NCBI GenBank assembly: GCA_026182355.1
Contig: JAPFBL010000373.1
Location: forward strand, 264,704-328,703
Reading direction: 5' to 3'
Source of the DNA: Hermatobates lingyangjiaoensis
Lineage: Eukaryota; Arthropoda; Insecta; Hemiptera; Hermatobatidae
DNA: 64,000 nucleotides
The position numbers and the translations under genes are program-made. Shown here piece after piece: positions 55,862 to 64,000 of this stretch; the first letter of the stretch is position 1, and the number at the start of each line of letters is the position of its first letter. Below the pieces are notes generated by a model. It saw only the letters and a list, made by a program, of their open reading frames with translations, did no database searches and was not told where the DNA came from.

Positions 55862-55960
55862 AGTGTTTCCCAAACTTTTTCGACTGACCGCCCCCTTGGG
55901 TCCATAAACCTATAACTCAACACCCTTGAATAATAATCAGATTCCTAGACTAAATAAGTA
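55862..55960 (+). mobile_element. hAT-type left end
   Basis: CAGTGTTTCCCAAACTTTTT followed by GACCGCCCCCTTGGGTCC is typical of hAT terminal sequence. A matching right end was not found in the next kilobase, so the element is truncated or too decayed. Confidence 0.45.
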
Positions 55961-55964
55961 ACAT

Positions 55965-58500
55965 TTTAATAATTAAATTAAAATAATACCTAATCGAATA
56001 TTTATTTAGAATCCAATAGATGTATTGTTTCATAGCATAATTATGCAAAGGAATTAATACACAATAAAAGAAACTTAGGTGAGAATATACTTTTAACATA
56101 AAAATGAATTATTAAAACAAATAATTTTAAGAAACCGTTTCTTAGAAGTTTACATGTTGTGTTTTCACTTAAATTTAGAAATTATATTCCATGAACATTT
56201 TCAATTTTTGGAAATAGAATCCCCGCTCCTTTTTGCATTCCGAGCCACTCTCTGTTTCCGTTGAAGCGATTGCAAAGTCCTTTCAGAGTCTATTTCGCAT
56301 TGACGTTAATTAAGTCGCAAGGGGAAACTTTATCTAACGCAGGAATTCAAGTTAGCGAGACCAAGTTTTTCTCACATGGTTAGAAGTAGTTTACTTGCTC
56401 AAGAGTCAGAGGTTCCAACTGTTTGTTCTTCCATGTACCTGAAGGACAGACAGCTAATGTAGTGTATACAGAGGCATTTGGTTAACACTGTACTAATAAT
56501 GGTATTTTCTACTATTCTGTAATTTCTAATGACATTTTGGAATACCAAGTATAATAGAATTTTTGATTCCGTCAAAGACGGGTACGTTTGCTAGTAAACA
56601 ATAAATAAAAAAACACTGATATTAAGGAAAAAAGTAACAATTTTAAAGAAACACAATAAATTCCAAAGTAGTATCTACTAGTAGATAGCAATTTATACTA
56701 GTTATAAACCATCAAATTTGGAACTATTTACTATGGAGAGTAGTGAACAGGTCATTTTCACATATGCGTCAATTTTTTTAACAATGATTTTAATCGACGC
56801 TTTTCCCTCTTACTTGATATTTCTTCTTCATTATTTTAATTTCAAAATATTAGAATCTTTAGGTTTTTTTCTTGTTGTTCACTTTTCGAATGTCTTTTGT
56901 TTTTACTAATGTTTAACTTAATTTTGGGTTATTTTCTTTTATATGTGTTTCTTCCATTTTTTTGTTGTAAACTGCAGGGAAGGACAATAGTCCACAGAGG
57001 GATGTTTCGGTAAAAAAAAGTACAGGAACAAAAAAGTAGAAAGTATTATGGTTTGTTCATTGATTGTTACTTCACGTATTTATGTGAAATCTTGTTATAC
57101 ATGTGTATTAAACACATGCGCCACTACCGAAGAGTTCGCCCCTTCGCTGGTTGAATCTATTAGTGCCTCACCCGTTATGTCTATTAGTATAGGAGAAGGT
57201 GGGTCACTTATACCTATGATGAAGATCTATTCTAACAAGATTAAAATAAAAATTTGGTGGGGGGGGGGGGGGCGAATAGAAGACAAAGTTAAGAAATAAG
57301 AGTTAAACAAATGGGAGGAAGTTTATTAAACCATGATCTAACCCACTGGACATTTTTTTTTTGGGCTGTACTGAGACCATTGCAAAGTTTACAATCTTAA
57401 GCCGAAAAGAATTACAGATTTAAAGAATACAATTTCAGATAAATTTCATGAAGTTACTATAGAAGTGTGTGAATAAGTTTGCAACCCTGTCGCTGATAGA
57501 GTTGAAAATTGTATTGAACTTGAAGGGGAACATTTTAACATCTGAACTGAATTTTAAAGTCGACAATTTTTTTGTATCTTTTTTTTTCTTTAATCTGGTT
57601 TGATTTCATTTTTATTGAACAATTTTAATACTAAATAGCCATTTGTTTAACTTCCTACATTTAAAAGTAGGAAGTGAATGAGAAACTCAATATACAGATT
57701 GACTGATACAGTAGACCTGACTATTTTAATGAAATAAAAATGAATTTGTTTTAACAATAGAAGTGGGATTCTGCATAAATGGGAATGAAAAAATAAAAAA
57801 AAAATTAAATCTTGTCGTTAAATTAAAGCAGACGAAACAGCTTAAAAAAAAATCAAACATTAAAAGGGAAATGAGAAACCAAAATGGGAAACAAACTGCT
57901 AAGAAGATAAAAAAATATTATTACTATTTCTATTAAAGGGAGTGAAAGGTGAACTCAAAAACTTTATAATGAAAATAATTATAATACAAACAAAAAAACA
58001 GAGAAACACTACAGATGAATAGTAATGGAGAAAACACTTAAAATAAATAAATGTAAAATAAAACAACATACCTGTAAAAGAAATACGTAAGAATATGGAG
58101 GGAATAGTTTTATTGATTCTATATATATATATATATATATATCATTAAAATTAACCGCAGTCTCGGCATTCACGATCTTAAGATTGAGAGATTCGATCCT
58201 TCGAACTAACCTCCTGCTAACAGGGTTTAACTGGAAAAGGAGTTGGCCAAGTGACATGTTAAATTAAAATCGATGACTCATGCTTAGTCATTGCTATAAA
58301 TAGATTAAAACGATAGTACAGGTTAAAGGTCAATAATGAACAAGAAACAAGTGGTTAGAATAAAAGAGTTGAAAGGTCAACGGTATAACTGGACTAATAG
58401 AGAATAAATTAATTAGAGATGTGGTTAATTTTATGATGAGGTTAATCTAATAGAGACTGTGGTTAGTTTTAATGATACTTGTTTAAAAGAGGATCTGCTG
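55965..58500. other. no gene; fragments of repeats
   Basis: At 57049-57098 a piece of the family C tail (TTCATTGATTGTTACTTCAC, TTTATGTGAAATCTTG) occurs. A poly-G run lies at 57259-57272 and TA repeats at 58120-58142. The frame 57048-57299 starts in the repeat and has no motif. Confidence 0.4.
57259..57272. repeat. poly-G tract (14)
   Basis: Uninterrupted G run inside an A-rich neighbourhood. Confidence 0.9.
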
Positions 58501-58510
58501 CCTATTTATA

Positions 58511-58513
<3 letters not shown>

Positions 58514-58558
<45 letters not shown>
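58514..58558. repeat. (TA)n microsatellite
   Basis: About 45 bp of TA. The sequence before it (AAAAGAGGATCTGCTGCC) is the inverse of that near 11848, where another TA run follows, so both mark the same repeat family. Confidence 0.95.
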
Positions 58559-58561
<3 letters not shown>

Positions 58562-58624
58562 GTATAATATACATAGAGCCGATGAGTTGTATATATCATA
58601 GAGATCTGTTTGACATTAGATATT

Positions 58625-59349
58625 CAGTGGTACCTCGACTTACGAATTTAATTCGGTCTGGAACCGACTTACGATTTTTGATACGATCGAAACCGTCGTA
58701 TGTCGAGACCAATTTTCTCATAACAATACATTCTAATTTTGATTAATCTGTTTCACAGTCCAAAAACTTACGAGAAATCCTGAATCAATACTGCGGTTAC
58801 TTAGTATAAATAACAATTACACACATATATATAAATAAAAATCAATTAAATTAGGCAAATTTAAAACAAATTAATTTTTAATAAATAAGAAATATGCATA
58901 GAACATCGCCACACTCTAGAGACTGAAGGATAAGTTCAGAGATGGTGAATATTGATGTAGAAGGACATGTGCCTACTGTAACTTACAGTCTAATCTCTCA
59001 TACTTAGCTTATTTTATTTTTCTTGTACGCTTACAAGAAACTTTAACTTGTACTTATATTAAACTGTACGCTTCACTTAACGTAAAACAAAACATAGCTT
59101 ATTACGTATGTACAGTGAGAGTTTTTTTTTTTTTTTTTTAGGGTTGTTTTTCCTTTTCTTTCTATATTTCACTTTGGTCTTCTTTACGTTCACTCACATC
59201 AGGTTTTAGTTTTCTTCCACACGCTTCATTACGATCACTATGCGATGCTTCATTGTGTCGTCGTATATCAAGGCAAATTTTGGTTCATTAGTTATGTCCT
59301 ATATTGAAATATTCGTATGTCGGTAAGTCCGTAAATCGAGGTATCACTG
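58625..59349. mobile_element. 725-bp MITE with TIRs starting CAGTG
   Basis: The left end CAGTGGTACCTCGACTTACG and the reverse complement of the right end, CAGTGATACCTCGATTTACG, match over about 30 bp with few changes. The subterminal parts (ACCGTCGTATGTCGAGACC on the left) are also partly mirrored. The interior is AT-rich and non-coding. No clear target duplication was seen, so the superfamily is left open. Confidence 0.8.
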
Positions 59350-59687
59350 CATTTATAGAGAAAGTAAGGAACTAATAAAATAATAACAGAGCCACGATAA
59401 TGAGTCAACTGGTATAGAACTGACAAGAAAAGATAGATAAATAAAAAAAAATTAGTTTTCTAAAATATTTTAGTTTATTGTAATTATATTTGTCATATAA
59501 ATCGTATAAACTGTCAAATGTATAGAAGTTATTATAAAAATGTACCATCTAATCTCGAATGTCACCATCATAATTTGATCGACTCTTAAAATAAATATTT
59601 TTTGTGTTATAGTGTTTCAGAAAGACAATAATGGGGGATAATAATCAGTTTTATTATAGCAATGGTCGTATTTTGAAACCGCTTGAC

Positions 59688-60065
59688 CAATGTTCCCAAT
59701 AAGTTACGCGCATGCGGAATCGCGCACTGCTCGTATATTCTCGGAGCACAAAAAAATCTATCCAGCGCATACGAAAATCAACATAAACGTCATTGTGCAA
59801 AATATGAATGTTTTAATGTGATGTCTGAAAGACATAACATTTTGTCTCAAGACATAAGATATGTCTCATATCTTCCAGAACAAGACCCTCAGCCAGGCCA
59901 AAGCAGGACTCTCACATACGATATAACATCTACACATTCAATTTTTCCGATTTTCGTCTTTTTTTTTAGTGATAAATGATGATGATGTTGCTCACAAATG
60001 GATCTCAGTTTGCTCAGGGAGCTTGTGTGTATGCCCAGATACGTGAAAAATTAGAGGAAACATTG
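59688..60065. mobile_element. 378-bp hAT MITE with perfect 8-bp target duplication
   Basis: Ends CAATGTTCCC and, at the right, GGAAACATTG. CGCTTGAC occurs at 59680-59687 and again at 60066-60073, an exact 8-bp duplication as made by hAT transposases. The interior contains GCGCATGCGGAATCGCGCAC. The plus-strand frame 59683-59979 lies inside this element and is not a gene. Confidence 0.88.
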
Positions 60066-60074
60066 CGCTTGACA

Positions 60075-61990
60075 TATAAAGAAAAAATACCAGGAGTAGT
60101 TATACTTCAAAAATGAAACTGCTGACCACTTCTATGGTACTAAAAGATGATATAATTTTATTTAAATAATCATTGTTTGTGCCTCAGATAAATGTTTAAT
60201 CGTAATTATTTAAAATCACCATACCCCGCGTATTTAGTACGGTGTTCTATTGAGTTCTGTTTCAGTCTTGAGTTCTTACAGGAAGAATTCACTATGTTCA
60301 TGTTGAAGATCGGGAATTTCAAAAGGAGTTCAAAAAGCATTTTAAATAAATAACTTAAGACGATTTAACATATTTATAATTCTTAAATAAGCTTTTGAGT
60401 TATTTAAATTGAAAAGGCACCAGTAAATTTTTTTTTATTTTTTTTCTTTAATTGTTTCATAATAGAAGAAGAGAATGCATAAGCAAGTCTTAAAACAAAT
60501 TGAAAATAAAAAGCTTTTTATATAAAAAAAAAATCTTGATACAGCAGAGATTAGGAACATCTTTAAGGAAGATGAAAATAAAACATTTTCCCTACAGTGT
60601 ATATCATTGAAGCGAAAGTTGGCTGGCCTAGAGTTGGTTGTTGTCGTATATAGTTAAAGTTAAGTGACGGGGTCGTATTAATTCAACTGTTTACCAAATG
60701 CTAAGGCAAGTTGGTGGTGGTGGTGGCCTGTTTTGTTTCACTTTGCTTACTCGACATTCCCAACTGGCTAAATCCACCATCTCTTCGCCCGTTCTGCCGA
60801 CCCTTCTGTGTCAGCAATCAATATATGTTTATCCCTTAAAAAAAGAATAACGAATCTCAGTATCCCAAGGGTATTTCAATATTAATCCATTATTTATAAA
60901 TATATTGCAATGCAGAAAGAATAAAAAATATATGTAATTATATTTTATACATATAAATACAAATTATTAAGAGTCAGAGGATGCACAACAAAGAACACGT
61001 AGTGCAGTTGATATTTTGAAACCTAGTCTATTATCAAATGAAGGAGATGCCTTTTTTTTAATGAATTTGATTTGAATACTGACTACAGTAAATGATATAG
61101 TATTTTGTGTATTCTCTGCTACTTTTATTGTTTAATAAGTTTAAACAATTAAATAAATAATAAAATAAACAATAAAATTGTTTATGAATTAAACAAACAG
61201 AATTCATAACCTGCCCACAACTTATATTCACTTGCTCTCTGACGATGTGATAAACGAAAGACCTCAGAGCCTTTGATTATCTTCAATCATTTGTATTGAG
61301 TTACCTGAATATTGTGACCATTTTCTGTATGTTTATATATCAGCATAACTAAAAATAACACAGAACAAAATATTTTGAACCAGAGTTCGTCATAAAGAGG
61401 AGATTGGAAGAGCGATGAATCTTCTGGGGATATCGTCAGACTTGTCATATCAAAAACACTCTGCTTCAACATGCCAGTATTTCTACATTTCTCTCACATC
61501 ATCATTATGATGATTATAATCTCACAGATCATTATGATCTTTTCCTGGCGATGAATTGTTGAATCGATCATAAGAAGTGTTTTGTTCTATTTTGTGTTAA
61601 GTGTAATTTTAGTTTTGTAAAGTCTAGTTGAACCATTATTTCAAATATTCCATATAAATAGTAGATAGATATACTTCGTTAAATAAACTAAAGGGTATTT
61701 TTTCTCTTTAGGAAGCACCTCTTAAGAGGAGGTAACCTTTAATCACGCGGTCGTGATAAATAGGATAAATATTTTCGGTAAGAACTGAAAGATATTTCCT
61801 TTAGGACTGTCATGATTTCAATACAGGACATACAATTTGAAGTTGATTTTAAAGACGACAAAGAGAAGCTCAATATGACAAACATGCTAGCGGTACGTAA
61901 GAGTCTGATGAAACACAAGCCCTCAATTTATTAATAATAACATATTAGATTGTACTATAATGATGATTATAAGTTTACTATAACTGATAA
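60075..61990. other. no gene; one hammerhead-like repeat
   Basis: A GC-richer block at 60600-60830 with a (GGT)n piece is unassigned. The family J repeat is at 61200-61320: CTGACGA at 61239-61245, GAAA at 61256-61259, followed by GACCTCAGAG, whose TCAGAG can pair with CTCTGA at the start of the core. Confidence 0.45.
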
Positions 61991-61994
61991 TTGT

Positions 61995-62081
61995 TGGATA
62001 AAAAGCTAATGAAATAGTCTCCACATATAGAAATTTAATAGTATAAACAACGCGTTTCGAACCCCTGGGGTTCTTCTTCAG
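61995..62081 (-). repeat. family I repeat with intact hammerhead-like core
   Basis: The minus strand reads CTGAAGA (62081-62075), a GAACC...GGTTC hairpin that can extend to seven pairs, and GAAA (62058-62055), then CGCGTTGTTTATACTAT and the tail TCCACATATAG-to-TAGCTTTTTATCC shared with 1135-1336. It has the best-paired second stem of all copies seen. Confidence 0.75.
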
Positions 62082-62089
62082 ACATTAAC

Positions 62090-63000
62090 TAAAAAATACA
62101 GTGTCATCAGAGAGTTATCTATAGTAAAAAGTAAATATAGGGTGGATGCATCTAAAGTTTTTGGACATGCTACGATCCAGAATCTTTAATGGATCAAACT
62201 GATATTTTAAATGGCCAGATAAACTATGTAAGAGAACCCACTAGCTGTTGGAAGAAAATCTATGTTCTCTTGTAGGAGAGTATTTCGTAACATGAAATCT
62301 ATACGTTCGATTTTCAAAAATATCATTACTACTGCAGTTATCCTAATGATATTATATGCATCAGTGGTGTGATATACAAAAATAAACAAGTGGATGAATC
62401 ACTATCCGTACTACTTCCAGGAATGAAAGACTAATAAACCTCTCCCATTTAGAGATTTATATTATGTCTAAATAGGAATTATATATTATATACCCAAGAA
62501 GGTTAATATTAAGTTTACTTATGGTAAAGTTAAGTGAAGACCACTCCAGATTTTTTCTTATTCTTTTAATAATTTGATAATGGTCTAATAATATGATAAA
62601 AATATTTCTATTCAATAATTTACAAAGGATATTGGTTCATCCATGGATATTGCTTTTTCCATCTTTAAAGGATTTTATTCATATGTATGCCAATGAATGG
62701 AGCTACCATTAAAGTAGCTCCTGTAATCGGTATTTTCAATACTATTCAATATAAATCTATTCCACCCCTGTTTTATGTGTTTCATTTACTTGGAGAATGC
62801 TGGCATATGGTATTGTTTCATCAGTTGGTCTTATTGGTTGTATATTATGTCATTTGTATGCACGCTTGCTGAGGGCTTTAAACGAACAGACTTTATGGTC
62901 TACTACTATACCATTCAACTATTTTCAATTAAACCTGTTTTTCAGACCAACAAAAATCATTACTTTAAAATTACTTTTAATTAATTAGTTCTGCTTTAAA
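62090..63000. other. no confident feature
   Basis: Overlapping plus-strand frames at 62687-62988 are hydrophobic and have no known motif. AAGTTTACTTATGGTAAAGT near 62512 recurs near 41542 and 14136. Confidence 0.4.
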
Positions 63001-63015
63001 ACAGTGGATTTTAAC

Positions 63016-63499
63016 ATTCATATAGCTTCTCGACCACTCATTTTTAAAGTTTAAATCGATTTCTTGATTTTTGGTCTAAAAAAAATTACACTCCTGTTTA
63101 TACACCGACGTTTCACCAATAATTGTTTGACATTTTCAAGGCTAAAAACAATTTATTAATGACAGAAGTAGTGAAAACAAATACATCCACAGAATATCAG
63201 CCAACAGAAAACAAAAAACACAAAAAACCAAACCATAAAACACCAAATAAAGTAAAATGAAAAGAAACAAAACACTGGTTATATTGAGGTCCTTTTGTGG
63301 TTTTCTTTATACTTTATTTGGTATTTATATTTTGGTTTTTTGTTTTCTGTTGGCTGATATTCCGTTGAACACTTATGTCCTTAATAAATTGTTTTTAGCC
63401 TTGAAAATGACAAACTATGTTTGGCGAAACGTCGACGTATAAACAGGAGTGTAATTAAATTAGACCAATAATCCTCAAGAAATCCATCTTTGGACTGTA
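63016..63499. mobile_element. foldback element, family A copy 3, with 9-bp duplication
   Basis: The left arm starts ATTCATATAGCTTCTCGACC; the right arm has AGCCTTGAAAATGAC and TTTGGCGAAACGTCGACG. GATTTTAAC flanks it at 63007-63015 and 63500-63508. The arms are separated by a short AAAAC-rich centre. Same structure as the copy at 2184-2766. Confidence 0.8.
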
Positions 63500-63859
63500 G
63501 ATTTTAACTTTATTTCTAGTTATAATTGTTGAATTAATTAAATATCAACAAACATATTTTGTTTTCACTAATGAAATTGTGGAACTAATAGCAAATATGA
63601 CAATACTGGTAATGCGTAATTAAATTATCATCATAGAGAAAAAATACAGAAATTAACAATCAAAACACTCTTTGATATTTCGATCTATCTTTGTTAAGAG
63701 AAGAAGTGGTACTTGATTTAAAGTCCCCTTGTGGACTCATTTCAGTAATAACTATAACTATTTATTCTTCAGGATTAGGAGTAAACGAAAAATGAGAGAG
63801 CACTTTATTGGCATATATCATAATTCTTCTCATGCTATGATATTGTTAATGAACTCATT

Positions 63860-64000
63860 AGTTGTGCAATCCGTAATTGTGTGGTATTTACTCATTCTGA
63901 GTGAGTTGTTTTCACTTGACTAACCCGTCAGTACCACTTCCTTGGTGTCTTCCTGATGATGAACACAAAGAATTCGAAACGCGTTGAATAAAACTTCATT
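63860..64000 (+). repeat. PLE-end-like repeat with canonical CTGATGA core, cut by window end
   Basis: GTGTGGTATTTACTCATTCT matches the arm of the palindrome at 4501. CTTCCTGATGATGAACAC follows (CTGATGA 63953-63959), with a GAA...TTC hairpin and GAAA at 63976-63979, then CGCGTTGAATAAAAC. The repeat continues past the end of the window. Confidence 0.65.

Noticed and set aside
59683..59979. 98-codon plus-strand frame
   Set aside because: Lies inside the hAT MITE defined by the exact 8-bp duplication.

Overview
The window is AT-rich animal nuclear DNA: split genes with GT-AG introns, long introns, TA-rich microsatellites and many transposon remnants. The hyaluronidase resembles the bee/wasp type, and one SINE has a short TTAGG-like tail, so an arthropod is the most likely host. 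This is an inference; the species cannot be fixed from the sequence.

Real gene content is sparse. (1) A GH56 hyaluronidase lies on the minus strand: four exons at 12706-12423, 9607-9468, 6219-6044 and 4268-4061 join in frame and hold the D-x-E active site. The signal-peptide exon and the C-terminal exon are not found. (2) Two minus-strand exons (42681-42522, 37873-37737) of a RYK/Derailed-type receptor pseudokinase carry DSA in place of DFG. (3) A complete two-exon plus-strand gene (28762-28798 + 30602-30747) encodes a 60-residue secreted, four-cysteine, Kazal-like peptide, with a SINE in its 3' flank. (4) Two minus-strand exon-like stretches (about 23.7 kb and 36.0 kb) are not assigned. (5) An ATP synthase beta exon at 1721-2170 is a decayed, unprocessed copy.

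Most of the rest is mobile-element debris: Penelope-like element (PLE) fragments with GIY-YIG endonuclease (one a 1.3-kb near-perfect palindrome at 31787-33100), LINE C-terminal pieces, a deleted Helitron (44137-45897), hAT elements and MITEs, tRNA-derived SINEs, an 89/178-bp satellite (7890-9240) and a 59-65-bp minisatellite (15541-15855).

The most striking signal is that many short repeats of at least seven sequence types share one layout: CTGANGA, a short hairpin, then GAAA. This is the conserved core of the hammerhead ribozyme. About fifteen loci keep both core strings. Several occur as inverted pairs, and one family (G) flanks a PLE coding fragment. That fits the known link between PLE terminal repeats and hammerhead motifs, and suggests the window is littered with dead or living PLE ends of several lineages.
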